Source: Gemmataceae bacterium (lineage in GTDB: Bacteria; Planctomycetota; Planctomycetia; Gemmatales; Gemmataceae). From it: 57,828 bases of DNA. The translations under genes and the position numbers were made by a program. Below the pieces are notes generated by a model, which was not told the DNA's origin, ran no database searches, and saw nothing but the letters and a program-made list of their open reading frames with translations. Where the stretch lies: assembly GCA_028288765.1 (NCBI GenBank), contig JAQGHQ010000236.1, positions 1-57,828 on the forward strand, in the 5' to 3' direction. Of the stretch, positions 1 through 8,123 are shown piece after piece. Positions within the stretch are counted from its first letter, which is position 1. Every line of letters starts with the position of its first letter.

Positions 1-107
1 GACACGACCGGGGCGTGGCTCTTCGTCAGGGCCGCGTATCCCAGCCAGCCCAGCCAGCCGGCGAACAGGGTGAAGGCGACCAGGAGCCGGATTCGACCGC
101 TCGTCAT
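1..107 (-). CDS. N-terminal fragment of a membrane protein
   Basis: Only the first 35 codons lie in the window; the gene runs leftward off the edge. The translation begins MTSGRIRLLV and continues with a hydrophobic stretch at about residues 6-27 that looks like a signal anchor or first membrane helix. It then reads into a more polar TKSHAP segment. The start is the ATG at 105-107. The gene is transcribed in the same direction as the next four genes. Too little sequence is visible to name a family. Confidence 0.5.
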   Translation of the reverse strand, partial: MTSGRIRLLVAFTLFAGWLGWLGYAALTKSHAPVV

Positions 108-154
108 CAACGTCCCCAGGATCAGGACTAACCGGGGCTCCTGCCGACGGCCGG

Positions 155-568
155 TCATCGGTCACCCCGCCGGGGCGTGTCCCCGAGGGTCATCTCGAAC
201 CCCTCGGTGAGGGCCTTGTCGAGGTCGAACACCTCGTGGAAGTCTTCCATCTCGTCCCGGTCGGACTTGCTCAACCGGTCGACCTTGATGAGCTTGAACA
301 CCAGCTCGCCGAAGTCGCCGGTGGTCCGAATCCCCCACGTCTTGAAGACCACCGGGGCCATCAGGCCGAACTCGCGGACGGCCAGGTCGCACGCCCCCCG
401 GAGGAGTTCGGCCCCGCTCACGTGGTGGTCGGCGTCGGGCTCGTCCTCGCCGTCCGCCGACCGGCCGAGCCGTTCCTGGGTAAAGGTGACCGCGTCGCAA
501 ACGAACTCGTACGCCTCGTAGGTGTACCGCGGGTCATCGCGGGTCAGCTCTAGGATCTTCGGGTCCAC
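155..568 (-). CDS. Minf_1886-type conserved hypothetical protein
   Basis: A 137-residue soluble protein resembling the Minf_1886 family of Planctomycetota and Verrucomicrobiota, whose function is unknown. The recognisable core is the YEAYEFVCDAV segment near the N-terminus, followed by FKTWGIRTTGDFGELVF and an acidic C-terminal part. I chose the GTG at 568 because a GGAG lies five bases upstream. A longer reading frame from 685 adds only an Arg/Pro-rich stretch that is unlikely to be translated. It lies downstream of the RicT-like gene on the same strand, with about 130 bases between them. Confidence 0.75.
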   Translation of the reverse strand: MDPKILELTRDDPRYTYEAYEFVCDAVTFTQERLGRSADGEDEPDADHHVSGAELLRGACDLAVREFGLMAPVVFKTWGIRTTGDFGELVFKLIKVDRLSKSDRDEMEDFHEVFDLDKALTEGFEMTLGDTPRRGDR

Positions 569-698
569 TGTCACTCCAGGTGGTGAGAGGGTGGGGTGGT
601 AAGGTCGTGGGATGGGGACCGATCCCGCCGGGCCTCGGACCCGCGGTCCCCGGCAACTCTTCTTCCCACCGCCTCCCCGCCCCACGACCTCACCTGTC

Positions 699-1541
699 TT
701 ATAAACGAGTCAGCACCTCGTCGGCCGCAACCGGCAGCCGGCGGCCGTCCTCGAACTCGACCAGGAGGCGGCGGGCGAGGATTTCCTGGGCCAGCACCCG
801 CCCCTGTCCCTTCCCCGTAACGACCCGCGTGCCGACCGGCGGAAGTTCGTGCTGGAACTCCTCGTACACGTCCTGCTCGAACCGCAGGCAGCACTTCAGC
901 CGCCCGCACCGGCCGGAAATCTTGGTCGGGTCGAGGGTCGATTTCTGGAGCTTGGCCATCCGCATACTCACCGGCGGCATCACCACCATGTGCGTGTTGC
1001 AGCACACCGGCTTGCCGCAGTCGCCGTAGTCGGCGAGCAGCTTGGCCTCGTCGCGGACGCCGATCTGTCGGAGTTCGATCCGGGTGTGGAACTCCCGGGC
1101 CATGCTCCGCACAAGCTCCCTGAAGTCCACCCGCTGCTCGGCGAGGAAGTAGAAGATGATCCGTTCCCCGCCGAACAGGTGTTCGACATGCACCAGCTGC
1201 ATGACCAGGCGGTGCCGGGCGATGAGCTGTTCGCCGGCGGCGAACTCCTTCTTCTCGATGTCCTTGAGGTGGACCAATTTGGCCCGGTCCTCGGCCGCGG
1301 CAACACGGATGATCTCCCCGCGGGTCGGCTCCGGGATGGCGGCCACTGCTTGCGGGGTTGCCGGACACAGGACCTCGCCGACCTCCTGCCCGCGCTCCGT
1401 CTTGAGGATGACGGTGTCGGTCCGGCGGACGGCCACCCCCGGTGGGGCGGTGAACTCGCCGAGGAAGCGCATCACCCCGTGCCGCACGAGGTAACTCGGG
1501 CCGGGCGGAGGCTGCGGGAGGGTGTCGGGGTGTGCGATCAT
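699..1541 (-). CDS. PSP1 / RicT-family cysteine-rich protein
   Basis: A 280-residue protein of the PSP1 C-terminal domain family. In Bacillus subtilis the member RicT (YaaT) belongs to the Fe-S RicA-RicF-RicT complex that affects RNA processing by RNase Y. The signature cysteines are present: CGKPVCC at residues 175-181 and CGRLKCC at 212-218, followed by FEQDVYEEF. The ATG at 1541 is preferred; an in-frame extension to 1652 would run into the neighbouring GTPase gene. It lies 26 bases downstream of that GTPase on the same strand, so the two are probably cotranscribed. Family membership is clear; the role in a planctomycete is inferred. Confidence 0.88.
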   Translation of the reverse strand: MIAHPDTLPQPPPGPSYLVRHGVMRFLGEFTAPPGVAVRRTDTVILKTERGQEVGEVLCPATPQAVAAIPEPTRGEIIRVAAAEDRAKLVHLKDIEKKEFAAGEQLIARHRLVMQLVHVEHLFGGERIIFYFLAEQRVDFRELVRSMAREFHTRIELRQIGVRDEAKLLADYGDCGKPVCCNTHMVVMPPVSMRMAKLQKSTLDPTKISGRCGRLKCCLRFEQDVYEEFQHELPPVGTRVVTGKGQGRVLAQEILARRLLVEFEDGRRLPVAADEVLTRL

Positions 1542-1567
1542 GGTGGCCGTATCATCTCGCAGTGCGG

Positions 1568-2560
1568 TCACAAATGCAACTCGACCACGTCTTTGTCGTG
1601 GAGGACATGGTCGCGGCCGACGGTCTGCCCGTCGAACGCGCCGGAGCCCCACACCCGCGCCGACTTCAGCCCCTCCTCGAAGTCCTTGTGGACCCGCCCG
1701 GCGAACTCGCCCACCGTGCTCCCGACCGGACTGGTGAACGGGCTGGTCATGTCCGGCGGCTTGCCGGGCTGCTTGGCGTAGATCCGCATCACCCCGAGGT
1801 GGTCGTAGATCGCCTTCCGCAGGTCTTCGAGGCCGGCCCCGCTCTCGGCGGCGATCACGACCAGCGGGAAGCGGTCGGTGAACGCCTCTTTCGCCAGTTC
1901 CAGGCGGATGTCGGCGGCCTCGGCGTCGGACTTGGTCGCGACGAGGAGCGTTTTCAGGTGGTACGTGGTCGGGTCGTCGGCCGCGGGGATCTCGCGGACG
2001 AGTTCACGGCGGGCTTGCTTCAGGCGGTCGAGGACGGCCTGCGTGGCGGCCGGGCCGTCGTCGTCGGCGAGGTCGAGGAAGAGCACCGCGGCGTCGGCCG
2101 CGCGGGTGAGGTCGGTGACGAAGTGCTCGTAGTGGTCGGGGGTGATCGGGGGGAGGTCGACGAGTTGAACCCGCACGTCCTCGTAGTCCATCATCCCGGG
2201 GATGGGTTCGCGGGTGGTGAACGGGTACGGGGCGACGGCCGGCGTCGCCTTGGTGAGCCGCGACAGCAACCGCGACTTGCCGGCGTTCGGCGGGCCGAGG
2301 AACACGACCTGCCCGGCCCCCTGCTTCGGGATTTTGAACGTGCCCGGGGCGGCCTTCTTCGGCCCGAGCTTGGCCTGTTCGATTTCGTCCGTCAGTTCGC
2401 TGATCTTGGTCTTGAGTTCGGCCTGGACCTTCTCGCTGGCCTTGTGTTTGGGCAGGATCACCCACATTTCGCGGAGAGCGGCGAGCTTCTCTTCCGGCGT
2501 CCGGGCTTTCTTGTACCGGGCCTCGGCGTCGTGGTACTGCGGGGGGAGGTTGACGGCCAT
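1568..2560 (-). CDS. Obg/DRG-like GTPase with C-terminal TGS domain
   Basis: A 330-residue P-loop GTPase. G1 is GPPNAGKS at residues 89-96, the G3-like motif is DLPP at 135-138, and G4 is TKSD at 209-212. The last 60 or so residues, ending in VGRDHVLHDKDVVELHL, form a TGS domain as in DRG and archaeal Obg-like proteins. The N-terminal 70 residues are charged and probably helical. Such proteins are usually linked to ribosome function. The start ATG at 2560 has AGGA upstream; a 25-codon extension into a repeat hairpin is unlikely. It is followed closely by the RicT-like gene. Confidence 0.88.
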   Translation of the reverse strand: MAVNLPPQYHDAEARYKKARTPEEKLAALREMWVILPKHKASEKVQAELKTKISELTDEIEQAKLGPKKAAPGTFKIPKQGAGQVVFLGPPNAGKSRLLSRLTKATPAVAPYPFTTREPIPGMMDYEDVRVQLVDLPPITPDHYEHFVTDLTRAADAAVLFLDLADDDGPAATQAVLDRLKQARRELVREIPAADDPTTYHLKTLLVATKSDAEAADIRLELAKEAFTDRFPLVVIAAESGAGLEDLRKAIYDHLGVMRIYAKQPGKPPDMTSPFTSPVGSTVGEFAGRVHKDFEEGLKSARVWGSGAFDGQTVGRDHVLHDKDVVELHL

Positions 2561-2581
2561 TTCGCATTCCTGGCGGGCGGA

Positions 2582-2629
2582 GGGCGTCAGCCCCCTGATT
2601 CTTCTCTCTCGCTCAGGGGCTGACGCCCC
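2582..2629. repeat. Inverted repeat overlapping the 3' end of the LRR gene
   Basis: Arms gggcgtcagccccctga (2582-2598) and tcaggggctgacgccc (2614-2629) pair almost perfectly around a 15-base pyrimidine-rich loop. The right arm supplies the stop codon of the leftward LRR gene, so the hairpin sits at its mRNA 3' end. There is no clear U-tract, so it is either a terminator-like structure or a copy of the ctgacgccc repeat family, which recurs near 9802-9821. Confidence 0.6.
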
Positions 2630-4253
2630 CGCCATGATTGTACCGCTCGCGCAGGATCGTGACCCCCTCGGCCGGCAACCGGTCGTTGTCTCCGAGAACC
2701 ACGCTCCGCAGGCTCACGAGGTTCCTCGACTCCGCCAGCGCGACGGCCCCCGCGAACCCGATCCGCGTGCCCGTCAGGTCGAGTTCCCGGAGCCCCCCGA
2801 GATCCGGGCACGCGGCGAGCGCCCGGCTCCCGTCGTCTCCGAACGGGTTCCACGCCAGCGAGAGCGCCCGCAACCCGCCGAGCGCCCCGCTCGCGGTCAG
2901 ACTCTTCACCCCGGCGTCGGTGACCCCGCAGTTCGTCAGGGCGAGCCGCGACAGGCTCGCGAATGCGTCCCCGCGCACGAGCGCCACCGCCCCGGCGTCA
3001 CCGAGAGGGTTCGCGGTCAGGTCCAGCGATTCGACCGAGAAGAACACTCCGGATGCCGCCAGCGCGTGCGCCCCGGCCGGGGTGAGCCGGTTGGCCGACA
3101 GGTTCAGCGAGAGGAGCGACGAGAGGGCGTCGGCCGTAGCGAGTGCATCGGCCCCGTCGTCCTCGATATCGTTGAACCCGAGGTCGAGGGTGTTGAGCAT
3201 CGCGAGCGACCCGTCCTCGGCCAGCGCAATCGCCCCGTCGGGGCCGAGCCCGTTGAAGCTGACATCGAGTCCGACGAGGGAGCCCAGCTGCCCGGCTTGA
3301 AACAGTGTGCCCGCTCCGGCCGGCCCAAACCCGCAGCGGGAGAGCCCGAGTCGGCGAAGGCTCGACTTCACGCCAGATTCGACGAGACCAGCTGCTCCTG
3401 TCTCCCCGAGCGGGTTTCCTGACAGATCGAGCGCGACGAGCTCGGCAACCCTCGTCGCGAGCAAGGTCTGGACGTCCGCCGCGCCGAGCCGGTTGTCGGC
3501 GAGTCCAAGGGCGGTCAGGTTCGGGAGCCACGGAGCTGTGCGGAGAGCGACGGCGCCGTTGGACCGGAGGTCGTTTCCCGAAAGCTCGAATTCCCGGAGC
3601 CCGTCGAGATAGGTTGAACCGGCCAGTTCTCCGACGCCGGCCGGCCCGATCCGGTTGCCCGTCAGGTCGAGCCGACGGAGGTTCGCCAGATGCGGACACC
3701 GGGCGAGTTCGGCCATGAACGGCTGCACCGCAACGAGCTGAACCTCGCGCAGGGGCGTGTATCGGGAAAGCACTCCCCCACTGCTGATGAACGCCCGCCC
3801 GGAGAGCGACATCCCCTCGACGAACCCGCGCCGGAACACGAGATCCTTCGCCCCCCAGGCGGAAAAGACCGAAGAGGAGCCGCCGATTAACGCAGATGAA
3901 GAACGATCAGGACAATCCTGATCGTTCTTCATCTGCGTTAATCGGCGGCTCTCCTGGATCTGCTTCCGAATCAGTCTGGCCCGGGCGTGGTCGCCCTGGA
4001 GGTCGGCCCAGGCGGCGTAGGCGAGACGGGGCTCGTCCGCGTCCGGGTCGGCGAGGACTGCGTCGAGCAGCTGGCGTTCGGTTTCGGACAGCCGCGGGAG
4101 ATCCGGCGGCTGGGCGGCGTCCGGGTTCCGGAGATCGGTCGCCCCCGGCGCCCGGTACGAAGGGTTCCGGGCCATCGCGTGGAGGACGGCGGGGGTGAGA
4201 GGACCGGGCCGGAACCGGCGGCGGAATGGGTTTGCGAGCCGGGGCAGCCGCAT
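2613..4253 (-). CDS. TIGR02996-domain leucine-rich-repeat protein
   Basis: A 546-residue protein. The N-terminal 50 residues are basic and variable. Residues about 57-95 form a TIGR02996 domain ([20 protein letters not shown], then [11 protein letters not shown]), a module expanded in Gemmataceae. From about residue 150 to the end there are ribonuclease-inhibitor-type leucine-rich repeats with a 25-30 residue period ([24 protein letters not shown] and similar). The role is probably protein binding; no enzyme signature is seen. The ATG at 4253 has AAGGAA upstream. A 75-base palindrome (3877-3951) lies inside the gene and is translated in frame as a 25-residue insert between the TIGR02996 and LRR parts. 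Confidence 0.85.
   Translation of the reverse strand: MRLPRLANPFRRRFRPGPLTPAVLHAMARNPSYRAPGATDLRNPDAAQPPDLPRLSETERQLLDAVLADPDADEPRLAYAAWADLQGDHARARLIRKQIQESRRLTQMKNDQDCPDRSSSALIGGSSSVFSAWGAKDLVFRRGFVEGMSLSGRAFISSGGVLSRYTPLREVQLVAVQPFMAELARCPHLANLRRLDLTGNRIGPAGVGELAGSTYLDGLREFELSGNDLRSNGAVALRTAPWLPNLTALGLADNRLGAADVQTLLATRVAELVALDLSGNPLGETGAAGLVESGVKSSLRRLGLSRCGFGPAGAGTLFQAGQLGSLVGLDVSFNGLGPDGAIALAEDGSLAMLNTLDLGFNDIEDDGADALATADALSSLLSLNLSANRLTPAGAHALAASGVFFSVESLDLTANPLGDAGAVALVRGDAFASLSRLALTNCGVTDAGVKSLTASGALGGLRALSLAWNPFGDDGSRALAACPDLGGLRELDLTGTRIGFAGAVALAESRNLVSLRSVVLGDNDRLPAEGVTILRERYNHGGGVSP
3877..3951. repeat. Perfect 36-bp inverted repeat with 3-base loop, inside a coding sequence
   Basis: Left arm 3877-3912, loop caa 3913-3915, right arm 3916-3951. 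The arms are exact reverse complements and include gattaacgcagatgaagaac and its complement. The element is 75 bases, a multiple of three, and keeps the leftward LRR frame open. It looks like a mobile palindromic element (REP- or RPE-like) rather than part of the ancestral gene. Confidence 0.9.
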
Positions 4254-4328
4254 ACATATTTCCTTGCTGGGTGCGATGTCGCGCCCAGCCTACTGATCGC
4301 CCCCGGCACCCGTCAACCGCGAGCTCTC

Positions 4329-5156
4329 ATGACCACGCTCCCCCTGTTCGACCAGATCCAGGAAGCCGCCGCCGCGATCCGGGCGAAGTGGGCGAGGAAA
4401 CCGTCCGTCGGGATCATCCTCGGCACCGGGCTCGGCAAGCTCACCGAGGACATCGCGGCCGAAGCCGTCCTGCCTTACGAGTCGATCCCGCACATGCCCC
4501 GCCCCACCGCCCCGGGCCACAAGGGCCAGCTCGTGTGCGGGACGCTCGAAGGGAAGTCCGTCGTCGCGATGGAAGGGCGGTTCCACTTCTACGAGGGGTA
4601 CTCGCTCCAACAGGTGACGTTCCCGGTCCGGGTCATGAAGGCGCTCGGCTGCGACGTGCTCGTCGTCAGTAACGCCTGCGGGGGAATGAACCCGCAGTAC
4701 GGCAAGGGCGACCTGATGCTGATCGAGGACCACATCAACCTGCTCGGCGACAACCCGCTGATCGGGCCGAACGACGACCGGCTCGGGGACCGGTTCCCGG
4801 ACATGTGTCACCCCTACGACCGCGACCTGCTCGCGCTCGGCCGGCGGGTGGCGCTGGAGGAGCGGATCGTCTGCCACCAGGGGGTGTTCGTGGCGGTCGC
4901 CGGCCCGAACCTGGAGACCCGGGCGGAGTACCGGTTCCTCCGGGCGATCGGGGCCGACGTGGTCGGCATGTCGACCGTTCCGGAGGTGATCGTCGGGGTC
5001 CACGCGAAGATGCGGATTCTCGGCGTCTCGGTGGTCACCGACATCTGCCTGCCCGACGCCCTGGAGCCGGTCAGCCTGCCCGAGATCATCGCCACGGCGA
5101 ACGAGGCCGAGAAGAAGCTACGGGTCCTCGTCCGGCGGGTCGTCGCGGCGGTGTGA
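4329..5156 (+). CDS. Purine nucleoside phosphorylase (class I, trimeric type)
   Basis: A 275-residue nucleoside phosphorylase that cleaves purine nucleosides with phosphate to free base and (deoxy)ribose-1-phosphate. Visible motifs are GTGLGKL near the N-terminus (phosphate loop), [22 protein letters not shown] with His86, [10 protein letters not shown], and [11 protein letters not shown] with Glu196 (human Glu201). The base-binding position that is Asn243 in human PNP is Asp238 here, in VVTDICLPD. In this family an acid at that position favours 6-aminopurines. The start is the ATG at 4329; longer in-frame starts read through the divergent LRR gene. It is likely monocistronic. Confidence 0.9.
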   Translation: MTTLPLFDQIQEAAAAIRAKWARKPSVGIILGTGLGKLTEDIAAEAVLPYESIPHMPRPTAPGHKGQLVCGTLEGKSVVAMEGRFHFYEGYSLQQVTFPVRVMKALGCDVLVVSNACGGMNPQYGKGDLMLIEDHINLLGDNPLIGPNDDRLGDRFPDMCHPYDRDLLALGRRVALEERIVCHQGVFVAVAGPNLETRAEYRFLRAIGADVVGMSTVPEVIVGVHAKMRILGVSVVTDICLPDALEPVSLPEIIATANEAEKKLRVLVRRVVAAV

Positions 5157-5181
5157 GGGAGTCGGCCGGGGGTCCTTGTGG

Positions 5182-5301
5182 TGTGGGGCGAGTTTCCAAC
5201 TTGCCCAGCGGGTCGCGACCACACCTGGGAGAGGGTGGAACGGCCCCGACCGATCGCTTTCTGAGAAGACCCGCCGGGCAAGTTGGAAACTCGCCCCCAC
5301 A
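5182..5301. repeat. Imperfect inverted repeat, arms of about 32 bases
   Basis: Arms 5182-5213 and 5269-5301 are near-perfect reverse complements, differing by one G in a run and one A/G change. They share the core gagtttccaacttgccc. The spacer is 55 bases. A related copy lies at 21601-21629 and a fragment at 7296-7310, so this is a dispersed intergenic repeat. It sits between the phosphorylase and the WD40 gene and could also act as a transcript-end hairpin. Confidence 0.7.
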
Positions 5302-5389
5302 ACCAAACCGGACCTCCGGATGTCAGTCCGGGCCGAGATCGGCGTCTACTCTGTGACAGCCGTTCCGACCTCACGACCGGGGTCTGCTC

Positions 5390-7264
5390 ATGACCACCCG
5401 TCATCGGCCCGCTTGGGTTGCCCTACTCGCACTGCTCGGCGCAGCTCTGTCCGCTTCCGCCGCCGCGCCGGCCGCCTCTCCCCTCCCACCCGGTGCTATT
5501 GCCAGGCTCGGGAGTACGAAACTTCGCCACGCCGACCGCCCGCTCTGTACTACCTTCTCCCCGGACGGGAAACGCCTGGTCACCGGCGGGCAGGACGGGG
5601 CGGTGCGGGTGTGGGACGTGGCGACCGGCGAACAGGTCGCCATCGCCAGCCGGCGCGAGGCGTCGGTCGTCGGGGTCCAGTTCACCGACGGCGGAGGCAG
5701 GCTCGCGGTGAACTTCCTCGACGGGTACATCCGGTTCTACCACCCGAACACTCTCGCCGAGATGCCCGCCGTCCTGGCCCCGACCGTGGGGCGGTTCGAC
5801 TTCTCCCCCGACGGTCAGCTCGTCGCCACTCGCAACCCCAACGGGGACCTCGTGGTGGACGAACTCGCCACCGGCCTGCCGAAGCTGGAACTCCCCCAGC
5901 ACACCCTGGCCGCGTTTCACCCGGACGGGAAAACCATCGTCGCCTCGGACACTGACGGGACCACCACCCTGTACCACCTCGCCGGCGGAAAGCCGGTGTT
6001 CCGCGTCACCCACGGCGGCGAGTTGAGCGGGCTGGCGGTCCGCCCGGACGGCAAGATGATCGCCACGGCCGGGAATGGCGCCGCCCCCCGGGTCAAGCTC
6101 TGGGAGATCGGTCAGACCGACCCGCTGGCGGAGATTCCCGATGCGTCCGGTCCGGTCGCATTCATCGGGACCGACCAGCTCGTGGTGACGAAGGCGGGCG
6201 GGGTCGGGGTCTACGACCTGAAGAAGAGGTCATGCGTGCGGGAACTCCCCGGCGCGGCCGGCGCGTTCGCAATCTCGCCAGATGGGAAGAAGCTCGCCAC
6301 GGCGGGGAACGGCGGACTGCGGGTCCGGATCTGGGACCTGACCACCGGTGGGCAACTCCACGCGGACGGGGACGCCCTTCCCGACCCGGCGGTGATGGCC
6401 CCGAGCCCCGACGGGCGGTCGCTCTTCGTGATTGCCGCGGGCAATGCATTCGTGTGGCGGGTCGGGGAGGCGATGCCGAGGCCCGCCGGCACCTTCCCCA
6501 CCGCGGTCGCGACGGCCGCGGCGGGCGGCGGGAAACTGGTCGTCGCCACCGGTCTCGGACTGGCGATCTGGGCCGAGTTCGACCCGTCCCGCCCCCTCCC
6601 GGCCAAACCGACCCTCACCGCCGAGGTCCCCGGCACGGTGGTGACGGCGCTCGCGGTTTCGCCAGACGGAAAGTGGGTGGCGTACTCCACCCCGCTCCGG
6701 CGGATCACCCTGCTCGACGCGACCGACGGGAAGACTCAGCGGACGCTCTCCCTCCAGACCACCGCCTCGGCCCTCACGTTTTCCCCGAAGGGCGACGGGC
6801 TCGTCGTCCTCGGCCGCGACGGGTTCCTGAGACGATGGCAGCTCGGTGCGGACGGTGCGGGAGACCGGGAAGTGTGGAAGCTCCGCGTTCAGCGGGGGCA
6901 CCACGGCGCGGTCGCGATCAGTCCGGACGGCGGCCGAATCGCGGCCTCTTCCTCCGGCCGCATGTCGGTGGTCGACACGACCGACGGGCATGAGTTATTC
7001 GCCCTCGAACGGCCGGGGATTGATGGAACTTTTACGTCGGCCGCGTTCAGCCCCGACGGGCGGTTCCTGATTACCGGCCTGGGTGGAACCGATGGCGTAC
7101 TGCAGGTCTGGGAACTCGCTACGCGGGCGGAAGTCCGACGGTATTCGACCGGGCTCGGCGGAATAACCCGGCTGGCCGTTTTTCTGGACGGCGAACACGT
7201 CGTGTCTTCAGGGACGGATGAGGCGATCACCGTCTGGGATCTGTCGGCGATTCGTCGGAGATGA
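5390..7264 (+). CDS. Secreted WD40-repeat beta-propeller protein
   Basis: A 624-residue protein with a signal peptide at about residues 1-26 (WVALLALLGAALSASAAAP). The rest is repeated WD40 blades, recognisable by FSPDGKRLVTGGQDGAVRVWD, ISPDGKKLATAGNGGLRVRIWD and the final VSSGTDEAITVWDLS. There is no attached kinase, protease or sigma domain, unlike many planctomycete WD40 proteins. It is probably a scaffold or ligand-binding protein outside the cytoplasm. The ATG at 5390 precedes the signal peptide directly, and 230 bases of repeat-bearing DNA separate it from the phosphorylase. Confidence 0.85.
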   Translation: MTTRHRPAWVALLALLGAALSASAAAPAASPLPPGAIARLGSTKLRHADRPLCTTFSPDGKRLVTGGQDGAVRVWDVATGEQVAIASRREASVVGVQFTDGGGRLAVNFLDGYIRFYHPNTLAEMPAVLAPTVGRFDFSPDGQLVATRNPNGDLVVDELATGLPKLELPQHTLAAFHPDGKTIVASDTDGTTTLYHLAGGKPVFRVTHGGELSGLAVRPDGKMIATAGNGAAPRVKLWEIGQTDPLAEIPDASGPVAFIGTDQLVVTKAGGVGVYDLKKRSCVRELPGAAGAFAISPDGKKLATAGNGGLRVRIWDLTTGGQLHADGDALPDPAVMAPSPDGRSLFVIAAGNAFVWRVGEAMPRPAGTFPTAVATAAAGGGKLVVATGLGLAIWAEFDPSRPLPAKPTLTAEVPGTVVTALAVSPDGKWVAYSTPLRRITLLDATDGKTQRTLSLQTTASALTFSPKGDGLVVLGRDGFLRRWQLGADGAGDREVWKLRVQRGHHGAVAISPDGGRIAASSSGRMSVVDTTDGHELFALERPGIDGTFTSAAFSPDGRFLITGLGGTDGVLQVWELATRAEVRRYSTGLGGITRLAVFLDGEHVVSSGTDEAITVWDLSAIRRR

Positions 7265-7347
7265 CCCCCGGCTCGTCCGGGCGGTCCGGAAAGAATGTGG
7301 GGCGAGTTTCACTCTGGTCTTCGAACTCACCGGTCGGCTCAGGCCCG

Positions 7348-8037
7348 TCACCGAACCTCCCTCCGGGTCCGCACCTCGACCCGCCCGTCCCCGTGTTCGA
7401 CGATCACCACGTCGGCCATCCCGACGAACAGGCCGGTCCCGACCACGCCCGGGATCGACCGCAGCGCCAGTTCCAGCCCGGTGGGGTCGGCGATCGGCCC
7501 GACCCGCATGTCGAGAAGGAGGTTCCCGTTGTCCGTGACGAGCGGGTCCCCGCGCTCGTCGTCGACCCGGGCGACCGGGAACCCGAGCTTCGTCCGGATG
7601 CGGTCGGCACACAGCGGCAGGGCGAACGGGACCACTTCGACCGGCAGGTGCCCACGCCGGCCGAGGACGTCGACCAGCTTGGTCTCGGCGTGTTCCGGAC
7701 CGATCAGGATGACGATCATCCGCGACGCCGCGGCGACAACCTTCTCCCGGACGAGCGCGTGGCCGTACCCCTTGATGAGGTTCAGCCCCGGGTCGACCTC
7801 GTCCGCCCCGTCGATGGTGATGTCGATCGGGAGGGCTTCCCCCAACCCGACGAGCGGGACGCCGACCCGGGCGGCGAGCTCGGCGGTCCCCCGGGACGTG
7901 GGGACCCCGCGGACGTCGAGCCCGGCCCGGACGCGCGCCCCGAGGGCGGTCACGAACCGCTCGGCCGCGTGCCCGGACCCGAGGCCCAAAGTCATCCCGT
8001 TCGCCACCAGTTCCAGCGCGTTCTCGACGTTGGTCAT
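7348..8037 (-). CDS. rpiA: Ribose-5-phosphate isomerase A
   Basis: A 229-residue enzyme that interconverts ribose-5-phosphate and ribulose-5-phosphate in the pentose phosphate pathway. The signatures are GLGSGHAAERFV (phosphate loop), the catalytic DGADEVD, LIKGYGHALVREK with the catalytic Lys and Glu, and TDNGNLLLD. The phosphate loop and the KGYGH segment differ from the E. coli sequence (KGGGA), but the charged catalytic residues are kept. The ATG at 8037 is the natural start. It is transcribed divergently from the DUF6798-like gene and convergent with the WD40 gene. Confidence 0.92.
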   Translation of the reverse strand: MTNVENALELVANGMTLGLGSGHAAERFVTALGARVRAGLDVRGVPTSRGTAELAARVGVPLVGLGEALPIDITIDGADEVDPGLNLIKGYGHALVREKVVAAASRMIVILIGPEHAETKLVDVLGRRGHLPVEVVPFALPLCADRIRTKLGFPVARVDDERGDPLVTDNGNLLLDMRVGPIADPTGLELALRSIPGVVGTGLFVGMADVVIVEHGDGRVEVRTRREVR

Positions 8038-8123
8038 CGCACCACCCCGTCCCGCCCGTCGTGACCCTTACCCCCCTGCATCATAGGACATCCAGGTCGC
8101 CATCCGCCGTTCCGGACGCCCTC

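Noticed and set aside
849..1781. A 310-codon plus-strand frame opposite the RicT-like gene
   Set aside because: It has no ribosome site and no recognisable fold. It is complementary to the conserved cysteine motifs of the RicT-like protein and is best explained as an antisense artefact.
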